DNA of 64,000 nt from Rheum nobile (Eukaryota; Streptophyta; Magnoliopsida; Caryophyllales; Polygonaceae). The notes beneath the pieces were generated by a model, which was not told where the DNA came from, searched no databases, and saw only the letters and a list, made by a program, of their open reading frames with translations. The first letter of the stretch is position 1. Every line of letters begins with the position of its first letter. The stretch is from assembly GCA_027886185.1 (NCBI GenBank), contig WOAB01000142.1:248001-312000 (forward strand). Direction: 5' to 3'. Shown piece after piece: positions 54,497 to 64,000 of this stretch. A program made the translations under genes and the position numbers.

Positions 54497-54921
54497 TGAT
54501 GCGTTCCTACTAGTGGTGAGGGATCGATGATCTTGTTTGGGAAGTCGCGTGGCATTGGAATGGTGATGATGGCGTGGAACGCGTTGTGTGGGAGGCGACA
54601 GCGGATGATAACGACTCGAAAGAGATTGAGTCTTGGCCGTAGCATCGGCAGCGGGGAATGGAGATGAGAAGTAGGAGGTGTTTGACGTTCGATCAAAGGG
54701 GAAGAGGCAAATGACTCTCAATACTCAAGCTTTGATTAAAATGAACGTAACCTAATAACAGAGGACAAGTTGTCCTTTTATACTAGCTCGCGGGACTCGG
54801 ATGGGCCGAGTCTCGCCTAATGGGCCGGCCTACGCGACATGCGTGGAGCACACGCCCCAAAGTAAAACTAAAATGATTAATGTCTGAAAAGATTGCATGT
54901 AATTAAAAAAGAACGCGTTCA
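54497..54921 (-). repeat. Probable 3' LTR of gypsy element 1 (about 425 bp)
   Basis: The ends are inverted: TGATGCGTTC at the left and (reverse complement) TGAACGCGTTC at the right. The minus-strand TATA box AGTATAAAAGGAC is at about 54774-54786, with TGGGCC repeats and the palindrome GACTCGGATGGGCCGAGTC just upstream. The Pol stop codon coincides with the first LTR bases. The boundaries lack a partner for confirmation. Confidence 0.6.
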
Positions 54922-56129
54922 TTGGATGGTCGAGAGGAGACAGGCAGAGAACGTGTTCTCTGTGCTTGGTTGAAGACGCTGCAAAGAGAACGCGGTCTCC
55001 ATTGTGCCTTGGCTGACGACGACGCGAACAATCAAGGATTGTGTTGCATTGGCGATGGATTTAGCGCGTGCTCTTGTGATTGGCCCTTGTGAGCGAATGC
55101 TCATAGCCTCTTCTTCCTCTGTGGCATTCATGGTAGGAAGGGGCGCATCACCCTCCCTCACTTGGCTGTGAAGCGTCCCCGCTTCACCATCATCGAACTC
55201 AGGCAACACATAAGGCTCCAAGTCCGCTACGTTGAAGGTCGCGTGGACACCGTAGTCAGGTGGCAGTGCAATCTCATAGGCGTTGTCCCCAATGGCCTTC
55301 ACGACTGGAAAAGGGCCATCACCACGGGGGGCCAGCTTGGATTTGCGTTTGGCTGGAAAACGGCCTTTGCGAAGGTGTACCCACACCAAGTCTCCTGGGG
55401 CAAATATGACGCGTTGGCGCCCACGGTTGTGTTGTGTGGCATACTGCTCAGCGCGGCGCTCCAGCTATGCCCTAGTTCTCTTGTGCAACTCCTGGATCAG
55501 CGCGGCGCGGGTGGCCGCGGTTGGGTGCTCAACATCCTTTAGTGGCCGTGGCAGCATGTCCAGCGGGGTCAATGGGTTGCTTTCATACACCACTTCGAAT
55601 GGTGTGAGCTTTGTGGCTGAGTGCCTGGACCTGTTGTAAGAAAACTCAACAATGGCAAGTAAGTCCTCCCAACGTTTTGGGTTGGTTTTGAGCATGGTCC
55701 TAAGCAGGGCTCCTAAGGTTCGATTGGTCACTTTAGTTTGACCATCAGTTTGGGGGTGATAGCTAGTGGAATACAAAAGTTTGGTTCCCAACTTACCCCA
55801 AAGTGTTCTCCAGAAAATTCCCACAAATTTTGTATCGCGGTGCGCGATATCCCATGTAAACGGACCACGTTGTCAAAAAACAACGCGGCGATCTCACTGG
55901 TTGTGTGTGTGGTCTTGCACGCGATGAAATGGGCCATTTTGGAAAACCTGTCGACAACTACAAAGATAGAATCCTTACCCCGACGAGAGAGAGGTAAACC
56001 TGTGATGAAGTCGATAGACAAATCTTCCCAAGGGCCTAAGGGAATGGGTAGGGGCGTGTAGAGACCATAGGGATGGGAAGTGGATTTGGCACGTTGACAC
56101 GTGACACAGCTTGTGCAATAGCGCGTTAC
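54922..56129 (-). pseudogene. pol: Gypsy element 1 integrase, broken
   Basis: After an in-frame TAG at about 56127 the frame resumes with CTSCVTCQRAKS, then IDFITGLPLSRRGKDSIFVV (first catalytic Asp) and KMAHFIACKTTH. Near 55830-55845 a small deletion and frameshift remove the VSD of the expected VSDRD, so the second catalytic Asp is gone. It continues with FWRTLWGKLGTKLLYSTSYH, PQTDGQTKVTNRTLG and a TAG at 55465. The C-terminal domain follows (LVWVHLRKGRFPAKRKSKL, FNVADLEPY). Confidence 0.88.
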
Positions 56130-57908
56130 CTAAGTGGTCATACGTGGCCAAAAGAAATGCTCGCGAAGAGCATCTAAAGTTTTGGTAACCCCGAAATGAC
56201 CGCATCCTTCATGGGCTTCTTGGATGAGGAGTTTCCTAATGGGTGAGCTAGGGATGCACAAACGGCCTGCTTTGTATAGGTAACCCTCATGGAAGAAGTA
56301 GGTTTCGAACTCGCGGTCTTTAAGGCAATGTTCTACAATGGGCTTAAAGAAAGGATCAAGCAGATATAAATCCTTAATTAAAGCGAAGCCAAGAAGTTTA
56401 GACTGAAGATAAGTAAGGAGAACATACCTACGAGAAAGGGCGTCGGCGACCACATTCTCCTTACCTTTTTTATGCACTACCACGTAAGGAAAGGTTTCCA
56501 TGAATTCCACCCAGCGCGCATGGCGGCGGCTCAGGTGGGCTTGACTCTTCAGATAGCCGATGGCCGCATGGTCCGAGTGGATGACGAACTCGCGTGGCCA
56601 CAGGTAGTGCTGCCATGTCTTGAGTACGTGAACCAACGCGTAGAGCTCCTTGTCGTATGTTGGGTAATTCAAAGTGGCCCCAGTGAGCTTCTCGTTAAAG
56701 AACGCGATGGGCCTCTTCTCTTGGTGGAGCACTCCACCAATCCCCATATTTGACGCATCACATTCTACTTCAAAGTGTTTGTTGAAGTTGGGGAGTTGAA
56801 GCAGTGGCGCGTTGTATAGGGCCTCTTTCAATGCGTTGTTGTGTGTCTCCTTCCAATTCACCGCGGCGCCTTTCTTTGTGAGTTCATGTAATGGCGCGGC
56901 GATGGAGCTGAAGTTGCGAATAAAACGCCTGTAGAAGCCAGCCAAGCCAAGGAAGCTTCGAACCATTGTTGGCGTTGTGGATGTTGGCCAATCTCTAATG
57001 GCCTTCACTTTCTCTTCATCAACGCGGAGGCCCTCCTTGGAGACTATGTAGCCTAGAAAGTTTGTAGTGTCGGAGGCAAATCGACACTTGCCAAGGTTGG
57101 CATACAATTGCTCGCGTTTCAAGCATTCTAACACAAGCCTAAGGTGCTGAACATGAGTCTCAAGACTACGCGAATAGACCAAAATGTCATCAAAGTAAAC
57201 TACAACAAATTTCCCCAGAAACTCTCTCAAAACATGGTTCATGAGTCTCATGAAGGTGCTTGGCGCGTTGGTAAGGCTGAAAGGCATGACTATCCATTCA
57301 TAGAGACCATATTTCGTTTTGAACGCGGTCTTCCATTCATCACCTTCGTTCATGCGAATCTGGTGATATCCGCTCTTCAAGTCAATCTTGGTGAAGAGGG
57401 TCGCGCCATGCAACTCATCGAGCATATCATCAAGGCGAGGTATGGGGTGCCTGTACTTTACTGTGATTTGATTGATAGCGCGGTAGTCCACACACATTCG
57501 CCATGAACCATCCTTCTTCGGCACTAGGATCACTAGGACCACACAAGGGCTTAAGGATTCCCTCACGTAGCCGCGATCCAGAAGTTCTTGAACTTGGCGT
57601 TGGAGCTCCTTCGTTTCATCTGGCCCAACGCGATAAGCAGCGCGATTGGGGAGGGAGGCACCAGGCACCAAGTCGATTTGGTCCTCAATGCCTCGCAGAG
57701 AGGGAAGGCCTTGGGGAAGCTCTTTTGGGAACAAGTCCTTGAACTCTTCAAGCAACTCTGAGATCTCGCTCGGCATGGCTTCCAGTATGGGAGCTTCTTG
57801 AGTACATGGCGTTGGCACTAGCAGGAAGCAGGGTGCCTTGTCATTCAAGGGGGCAGTGAGGTCACTTGGCCGCGCTAGGAGTAGCCTGTGCTCACAGGTT
57901 CCTTTCAA
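56130..57908 (-). pseudogene. pol: Gypsy element 1 reverse transcriptase, RNase H and integrase zinc domain
   Basis: The longest coherent frame in the window (592 codons). It contains ILVPKKDGSWRMCVDYRAIN, YRHPIPRLDDMLDELHGA, FTKIDLKSGYHQIRM, VMPFSLTNAPSTFMRLMN and the catalytic YFDDILVYSRS near 57180. RNase H runs from FEVECDASNMGIGGVLHQ to IHSDHAAIGYLKSQ and NVVADALSRR. The integrase HHCC start is EAHEGCGHFGVTKTLDALRE. The frame is intact apart from the terminal TAG. The Met at 57908 is internal to the polyprotein. Confidence 0.93.
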
Positions 57909-59009
57909 AGTGTTGTGGCCAGGCGTGGTCTTTGACCCTTCTTTGGAGCACGTTCTTTCCCTGGTCGCGTTGTCTGTGTGAGGTTCGGTGTTCCCAGGGG
58001 AAGAACGTGTGCTATTGGAAGTCTGGTTCTTTGAGGCTTCAATGGCCTTCTGTCTATCTCGTTCAACCTGATCCTACAAGATCTCATGTGGCGACATGGG
58101 TAAGAGTGTGATGTGTTTCCCGTGGTAAGTAAACACATAAGTGTTTAAATAGCCATCGTGAAGAACGTGCCTGTCAAATTGCCATGGGCGCCCTAACAAA
58201 AGGTGTGTCGCGTCCATGGTAATGCCATCACAAAGGACAGAGTCTGTATATTGACCAATGGAAAATGAAATAAGACATTGACGAGTTACAGTGTTACCAG
58301 AACTCGAAAAAATCCATTACAGTCCATATGGTTGTGGGTGAGGAGTGGTTGGCAGGTTGAAATGAGTGACCACCTTCTCATTAATGATGTTGCAATAGCT
58401 ACCTCCATCAATGATGACGCTCAAGGTCGCTGTCTTGACCAAGCAACGCGTGTAGAAAAGATTCTCGCGTTGATCACCAAGGGTTGCTTCTTTGACAGTG
58501 AGCAGACGTCTCGTGACAAGGCTCAGAGTTGTGCCTTCATGTAACGCAGTGGCTTCACAGGTGTAAGCCTCCTCGTCATCTTCCAAATCTGCATCAATTG
58601 TTTCAAGCGTGGCGTCGTCCTCCTCAAAGGATTCATAACCCGCAGAGGTTGTGGAGAAGAGAACTTTCTTGTTGTTTGGGCAACTCCTCATGATGTGCCC
58701 TCTGCCTCCACACTTGAAGCATTCTATATCACGCGCGCGTTCTTGGGTAGGTGACATACCCTTTGGTGGTGGCGCGCGTGGAACATGGCTGGATATTGTC
58801 GCGGTCTTTCCTTGTCTGTTGGGATTTGATGCGGTGGTGCCTGGGGGAGGACCGCGCACATTAGTAGAAGGAACTTGACTAGTTTGAGAGTCATACCTTC
58901 GTTGGCCATAGGGTTGGTAGGTTCCTTGACGCTTTCGCACTAACTGGTTGTGGAGCTGCATTGCCGTGTGCGTTAGCGTGTTGAGGTCCTTGATCGGGAG
59001 GATCTCCAA
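57909..59009 (-). pseudogene. gag-pol: Gypsy element 1 Gag zinc knuckle and protease
   Basis: The minus strand encodes the knuckle CFKCGGRGHIMRSC (about 58685-58730). An acidic spacer and the protease motif LSVIIDGGSYCNIINEKVV near 58380-58420 follow; DGGS is the usual active site of this lineage. A stop at 58317 is followed by more protease sequence (LLLGRPWQFDRHVLHDG). Stops near 58075 and 58317 break continuity with reverse transcriptase. Confidence 0.85.
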
Positions 59010-60300
59010 TTGGTCTCAGATGTTGGTGTTGAGACCACTCAAAAACTTCGTCCTCATCGTGGAGGGAGCCACGCTTATGGACGCCTTGTAGTACATGTCT
59101 TCTAGTTGTGAGACGAACTCAAGAGGTGTCTTCGACCCCTGTTTCGCCATGGCAATGTCCAAGCGCATCTGGTTCTTGTAGTCTTGGGGAACATACTTGA
59201 GGGTCATGACAAACTTGAGCTGGTGCCATTCAGTGAGAGGCACCAAATTTTGCCTCACGCGATCATCCACAAATCTGTGCCACCAAACTCTCGCGGCACC
59301 ACGGAAATGGACTGTGGCGGCGGCCACATAGTCTTCTTCAGGGATTTAGCAGAAGATCAAAGTGTACTATGTGGCTTGCAACCATTCGAGAAAAACTGCA
59401 GGGTTGTATTCACCAAAAAAGAAATCAAGTTTTACCTTAATATCGTGGCGATTGAGCCTCAGGGCAGTGGCTTCTCGCGGTCTTTGTAGGCGCGGTGCTG
59501 GGATGTCCAGAGGAGCGTATTGAGGGCCTTGGGCCTGTTGGAACTGGACATGCCCCATTTGGTGCCTTCGCGCGCCAGTGTTGACGCAGTCTATACCAAC
59601 TGGAGCCTATTGGGCCATCCCTTAGGCGCATCGGCGGCGCTGGTGCCCTTGTTGGGCTACGTCGCGGCGAGCATCATAAGGCACTTCAGGCCTTCTCTGC
59701 AGTTTATCGCGGTCGTCTAAGTACGCGTTGGCCAAAGCCGGGGCTTGGTTGAGCCTGGCGGGAGGGATCCAATCGGCTGGGCGATCCTGCAACTCCATAG
59801 GATCACCGAGGGGGAGATGGAAATTCCCTGGATTGATCATCCCTGAGTCCTCCATCTCTTCATCATCAAACTCCTCGAACTCGTCTTGGTGGAGGGGAGT
59901 GTGGGAGAAGTATCCATCAGAGCCATAGTGAGGGGTTCTTGCACTTTGGTGGCCCAGATGGTCCTCGACATTGAATGGGACATGGGTGTGAGCATGGTGT
60001 CTTTGATGCGGCACAACTTCTCTGGCGCGATGGGATTGTCGCGGCAGAAGTGTATCGCGTTCTCCTCTTCGAGTTTGGCCAGCACGCGGAGTAGAGGCTA
60101 CTTTGCGTTGGCGTCTTGTCCCTCTGGCTTCGTACCTGTCATTGAAGTCATAAGGTTCAGAGAACTCACCATGTGAAACTTCGTCGCGGTCAGAGTCTGT
60201 TTCATCGCGAACTGGAGTAGCTTGAGGTGCATAGCGGTCGCGATGTGATGCGTATCCTTGGCGACTTTCTATGACATATTTGATGCGAACAACCCCTGAG
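59010..60300 (-). pseudogene. gag: Gypsy element 1 Gag capsid and N-terminal region
   Basis: The capsid part is AAATVHFRGAARVWWHRFVD, LVPLTEWHQLKFVMTLKYV, YKNQMRLDIAMAKQG and TPLEFVSQLEDMYYKA (59016-59327). Stops and frameshifts occur near 59010, 59345 and 59620. The upstream sequence (59622-60300) is His/Arg/Asp-rich (PHQRHHAHTHVPFN, DEFEEFDDEEMEDSG, RDETDSDRDEVSHGEF). No convincing initiation codon was found. Confidence 0.75.
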
Positions 60301-60429
60301 TGTTGTCTGCAACGCAGGATCTTGACTCCTCAAGCCTGGATTGATTCTTCTCCTTCGTAGCCAAAGTGATGGCTTTCCTAGGGTTAAAGAGATAACCCTC
60401 AATTGCGTCAAGAGATGACGTGAAGATCA

Positions 60430-61020
60430 AAGAGATGATCTGAATACCGAAGAGACGGTGTAAAACTTGCTCGAAGCGACGAGCTACGGGATAAACGATT
60501 CATGGAATCGAAGGGGTGACGTTAGAATTCAAGGAATGAGCGTACTCAACTTCTAAGGAGCGAACTCAACTTTTACTACTTAAATTCAACGTGAAGAATA
60601 CAAACTAGGGTTCCAAGTCTTAAATAGTCTAAACGGAAATAACATAAAATAATAATAATAAAATATTCATTAAAACGACGGGTCTTGAAAACGCTGACGC
60701 GGAACAAACTCGAAGAAAAAACGGCGGTCGCCGTAATTAAACGGCGGCCGCTGCCCAAAAGCCGTAGCCAAACTCCATGTCGGGCACCAAACGGCGGGCG
60801 TCGGGCACCTTACGGCGGGCGCCGCCAAACGGCGGGCTCCGTGACCATCGCGGCGGGCGCCGTAAACCCGGCGGCGGTCGCCGCCCTTCAGTCTTCTCCG
60901 CGATCTTCGTCTTTTGGTCAGGTTGGGTTGGACGAGGCCTCCCCTAAGCCTTCATAGGTCACGAGGAGAACCCATTTAGGACTAGATGAAGTCGTGTCAC
61001 TTGCATATGCCCGCGAGACT
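60430..61020 (-). repeat. LTR-like segment between gypsy elements 1 and 2
   Basis: The segment follows the Pol stop of element 2 at 61035, so it should be its 3' LTR. It has a minus-strand TATA-like box (CTATTTAAGAC near 60630) and, 90-260 bp upstream of it, many copies of a GC-rich unit of the type ACGGCGGGCGCCG (60720-60900). It runs directly into element 1 leader sequence. The exact ends and partner are not determined. Confidence 0.55.
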
Positions 61021-61034
61021 AAAGACTGTGTGGC

Positions 61035-62069
61035 TCATTCCATTGCTCTGGCGCGGGCTCTTGTCATCGAACCATCCGAGCGCACCTTCATTGCGTCCTC
61101 TTCGTCCTGCACCGTCATCAAGGGGGTCATGGAGCTATCAATCTCCCCTTCTTGGCTGTGAAGTGTCCTCGCTTCGTCCTCGTCGTCAAAAGCAGGAGGA
61201 GTGTAAGGAGCAAGGTCAACAACGTTGAATGTCGGGTGTGCGCCGTAGTCATCGGGTAACTCCAGGCGATAGGCATTGGCCCCAAGGCATTGCAGCACCC
61301 GGAAAGGACCATCACCTCTCGCGTCCAGTTTGTGGCATCGCTTCAATGGAAAGCGTTCCTTGCGCAAATGCAGCCACACCAAGTCGCCGGCCTCATAAGC
61401 AACTGGGCGGCGGTGTTTGTTGCGTTGTGCAGCTACTTGCTCGGACCTCCGCTCCAGCTGCTGTCTCGTCCGTTCATGTAGTGCCTTGACCTGGTCCGCT
61501 CGCTCCACACCCTTCATGCTCTCCTTTTCCTTCATTGGCCGTGGTATGAGATCCAAGGGGGTGAGCGGATTGAGGCTGTAGACCACCTGGAAGGGAGTCT
61601 GCTGCGTCGCCGAGTGCATGGACCTGTTATATGCAAATTCAACAAAAGGCAAGCACTCTTCCCACTTGCGGAGGTTAGACTTTAACATAGTACGCAATAA
61701 AGCACCCAAAGTCCTATTAGTAACCTCCGTTTGCCCATCGGTCTGGGGGTGATAGCTAGTAGAGAACAACAATTTAGTTCACAGTTTGGCCCACAAAGAT
61801 TTCCAGAAATAACTCATAAATTTAGCATCACGATCAGACACTATACTCCTAGGGATACCATGCAGCTTAACAACATACTCAAAAAATAAAGAAGAAATCT
61901 CAGAAGCATTGTGAGTAGTCTTGCATGCAATGAAGTGAGCCATCTTAGAGAACCTATCAACTACCACAAATATCGAGTCCCTCCCCTTCTTAGACATGGG
62001 CAACCCAGTGATAAAATCCATACTAATATCTTCCCATGGAACATTCGGAATAGGCAAAGGGGTATACAA
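61035..62069 (-). pseudogene. pol: Gypsy element 2 integrase
   Basis: MDFITGLPMSKKGRDSIFVV (first Asp), IVSDRDAKFMSYFWKSLWAK (second Asp, intact here) and YHPQTDGQTEVTNRTLG (the Glu) give the full D,D,E triad. An in-frame stop (about 61776) splits AKL*TKLLFSTSYHP. Another stop at 62073 precedes GLYTPLPIPNVPWEDI. The C-terminal part is LVWLHLRKERFPLKRCHKL and FNVVDLAPYTPPAF, ending RARARAME. The frame is otherwise continuous. Confidence 0.9.
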
Positions 62070-62072
62070 ACC

Positions 62073-63545
62073 TTAGGGACTCGATCTAGACTTAGCATGC
62101 ACACAAGTAACACAAGCCTTGCAAAAACGTGTAACATGATGCAACATTTTAGGCCAATAGAAATGTTCCTTTAATGCAGCCAAGGTTTTAGGGATACCAA
62201 AATGACCTCTACCCTCATGAGCTTCCTGAATTAGCAACCGACGTATAGAAGTCTTTGGGATACAAAGTTTCCCGGCCTTAAATAGGTAGCCATTATCAAT
62301 ATAGAATCCATTAGACTCTCCAATTTCCATGCATGTTTTAAAAATGTCAGCAAAGTCATCATCATGCATATACACATCCTTAATCAAGGAGAAGCCTAAG
62401 ATAGAAGCATCAAGATGGGTAAGTAACACATACCTGCGAGAGAGGGCGTCAGCAACCACATTCTCCTTTCCTTTCTTGTACTTGACCACATAGGGGAAGG
62501 TCTCCATGAATTCTACCCATCGAGCATGGCGGCGGTTGAGGTTGTATTGACCCTTCAAATACTTCAACGCCTCATGGTCGGAGTGAATGACGAACTCCTT
62601 GGGCCATAAATAATGTTGCCAAGTCTTCAACACCCGAATAAGAGCATAGAGCTCTTTGTCATAAGTTGGGTGGTTGAGCTGGGCGCCTGTGAGCTTCTCG
62701 CTAAAGTACGCGATGGGGCGCCTATCTTGTAGCAAGACCCCTCCAATGCCATGATGAGAAGCGTCACACTCCACCTCAAAGGTCTTGGAGAAGTCCGGTA
62801 ATTACAGCAAAGGAGCGTTGCACAATCGGTCCTTCAAAGTGATGAAGGCGGTCTCATGTGCGGTCGTCCATTCAATAGACGCGGCTTTCTTTGTAAGCTC
62901 ATGAAGCGGGGCTGCAATGGTGGAGAAGTCACGCACAAAGCGGCGGTAGAAGCCAGCCAAGCCCAGGAATGACCGCACCATGGTTGGTGTAGTGGGCCGT
63001 GGCCATTATTTTATGGCGCGAACCTTCTCTTGGTCAACCTGTAGTCCATCCTTGCACACAACAAAACCAAGAAAAATAGTGGAATCCGAACAAAAAGAAC
63101 ATTTACTCAGGTTAGCATAAAGTTTCTCTTTTCTAAGACACTCTAAGACTTTCCTAAGATGCTCAACATGCTCATCCAAAGACCTGCTGTAAACAAGGAT
63201 ATCATCGAAGTAGACAACCATAAATTTTCCTAAGTAAGCCCGTAAAACATGGTTCATCAACCTCATAAAAGTGCTAGGGGCATTGGTCAAACCAAAAGGC
63301 ATAACCAACCACTCATAAAGGCCATACTTAGTCTTAAATGCAGTTTTCCACTCATCGCCCTCATGCATCCTAATTTTATGATACCCACTCTTAAGATCAA
63401 TTTTCGAAAATAAAGTAGCACCATGAAATTCATCAAGCATATCATCAAGTCTAGGAATAGGGTGTCGATACTTCACTGTAATTTGGTTGATCGCCCGACA
63501 ATCAACACACATGCGCCAACTACCATCCTTCTTGGGCACAAGAAT
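62073..63545 (-). pseudogene. pol: Gypsy element 2 reverse transcriptase and RNase H (partial)
   Basis: It starts within ILVPKKDGSWRMCVDCRAIN directly at the LTR insertion and contains KIDLKSGYHKIRM, VMPFGLTNAPSTFMRLMN and the catalytic YFDDILVYSRS near 63200. After a TAA at 63006 and another near 62803 (LL*LPDFSKTFEVECDASHH), RNase H (VIHSDHEALKYLKGQ, NVVADALSRR) and the integrase HHCC (EAHEGRGHFGIPKTLAALKE) follow. The stop near 62803 needs only a C-to-T change (CAA to TAA). Confidence 0.9.
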
Positions 63546-63703
63546 TGTAATACCCCTCAATTTTTAGTAAGGATATTTGGGTAATTATCCCATCTTCGTT
63601 CAATAATTATTTCGCTTTCAGTGGAGTTTGGATTTTCTGTAAAATCTTTGATCTCCGTAATAACTCCTAGAGTGGAATAAAATACATTCGATGTATTTTC
63701 AGG
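63546..63703 (+). repeat. 5' fragment of the dominant LTR, interrupting reverse transcriptase
   Basis: It begins TGTAATACCCCTCAATTTTT and matches the first ~160 bases of the LTRs at 37354 and 15165, including GTGGAGTTTGGATTTTCTGT and AATACATTCGATGTATTTTC. Similarity is lost near 63703. Confidence 0.85.
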
Positions 63704-64000
63704 GTCGTACTTTAGAACATAGTACTCCCTAATTATTTAGTGATATTTTGAAACGCTTGAACAATTGATTGCATTGGTTTCCACCGGTATGGTTATAGGC
63801 ATGGGGTAAGTCATTGAGGAAGTGACCCCCGGGTATAACCATGCGGCTAGGAGGGACCCCTTCTCGAGATTCTAAAAATGTTTTAGCAGGTGCTCTAGTA
63901 GAGACTCAGTCGGGGATAGAAGTTGATGTTTTGATAATGGGCAACGTGTAGAGCTGCGCGCTGACCGTTGTGTGCCATGAGTTGAGGCCGGAGGGTGCCG
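63704..64000. other. Unassigned sequence at the window end
   Basis: No recognised gene or repeat. It contains GGTATGGTTATAGGCATGGG and, about 50 bases on, the partial reverse complement CCCGGGTATAACCATGCGG, a possible small inverted repeat. Confidence 0.4.

Larger units (their letters stand above)
54497..60425 (-). mobile_element. Ty3/gypsy retrotransposon 1 (gag-pol, decayed)
   Basis: Minus-strand order: gag (60.3-58.4 kb), protease (58.4 kb), reverse transcriptase and RNase H (57.9-56.3 kb), integrase (56.2-54.9 kb) and 3' LTR (54921-54497). The domain order is Ty3/gypsy. Stops and frameshifts break every domain junction. A 5' LTR matching the 3' one is not visible; an unrelated LTR-like segment (60430-61020) is found instead. 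Confidence 0.85.
61021..63545 (-). mobile_element. Ty3/gypsy retrotransposon 2, pol portion, 5'-truncated by an LTR
   Basis: A close relative of element 1 with its own reverse transcriptase, RNase H and integrase in one frame broken by nonsense codons. Its 5' part is separated by the LTR fragment starting at 63546 and lies outside the window or is lost. Confidence 0.85.

Overview
The window is nuclear DNA of a flowering plant, probably a eudicot, from a repeat-rich (pericentromere-like) region. The evidence is nested LTR retrotransposons with plant-type primer-binding sites, a Cassandra element carrying 5S rRNA sequence, tRNA-derived SINEs, a Mutator-like element (MULE) with a captured Ulp1-type protease, a ~156-bp satellite, and spliced fragments of plant genes (cellulose synthase, phosphofructokinase, coatomer gamma, a SNF2 remodeller). 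I see no intact host gene; every long reading frame is broken by stops, frameshifts or insertions.

Layout. 1-4648: a minus-strand Ty3/gypsy element (2.27-kb LTR, gag, deleted pol) inserted in the reverse transcriptase of a minus-strand Sirevirus-like Ty1/copia element (4649-14144). That copia is also split by a gag-only Ty3/gypsy element (7419-10944) and by a Cassandra TRIM (11001-11520). Its LTR (13285-14144) sits in the tail of an older gypsy LTR (14145-14559). 14560-17940: a 156-bp satellite split by a 2.28-kb solo LTR with a perfect 5-bp target duplication. 18438-20125: a diverged head-to-head inverted duplication of an LTR-like sequence. 20990-25203: a mosaic of exon-intron fragments from at least four, probably five, unrelated genes, all on the minus strand, as expected of a Helitron or Pack-MULE.

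26.5-54.5 kb (probably continuing beyond): a very large, decayed MULE. A plus-strand DUF1985-Ulp1 protease gene (27.4-36.9 kb) faces a minus-strand MURA-like transposase gene (54.1-45.2 kb). Its non-coding DNA is saturated with the motif TAATGACACTTT, nearly always on the plus strand whichever gene it lies in. The MULE was hit by two foldback SINE clusters (30239-30600, 47044-47546), a truncated LTR element (30815-35192), a complete non-coding LTR element (37354-44844, TSD CAATA), and a second non-coding LTR element (48146-53507, TSD CTCTA).

54497-64000: two related minus-strand Ty3/gypsy elements end to end, with only one LTR-like segment visible between them. The second is cut in its reverse transcriptase by an LTR fragment at 63546.

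One LTR family (start TGTAATACCCC, end GGGGGTGTTACA, initiator-Met primer site) recurs at least eight times, as full elements, a solo LTR and small fragments, and accounts for much of the DNA. The sharpest leads are the multi-gene capture mosaic, the strand-polar motif of the Ulp1 MULE, and family-specific GC-rich palindromic repeats just upstream of the core promoters of several LTRs.
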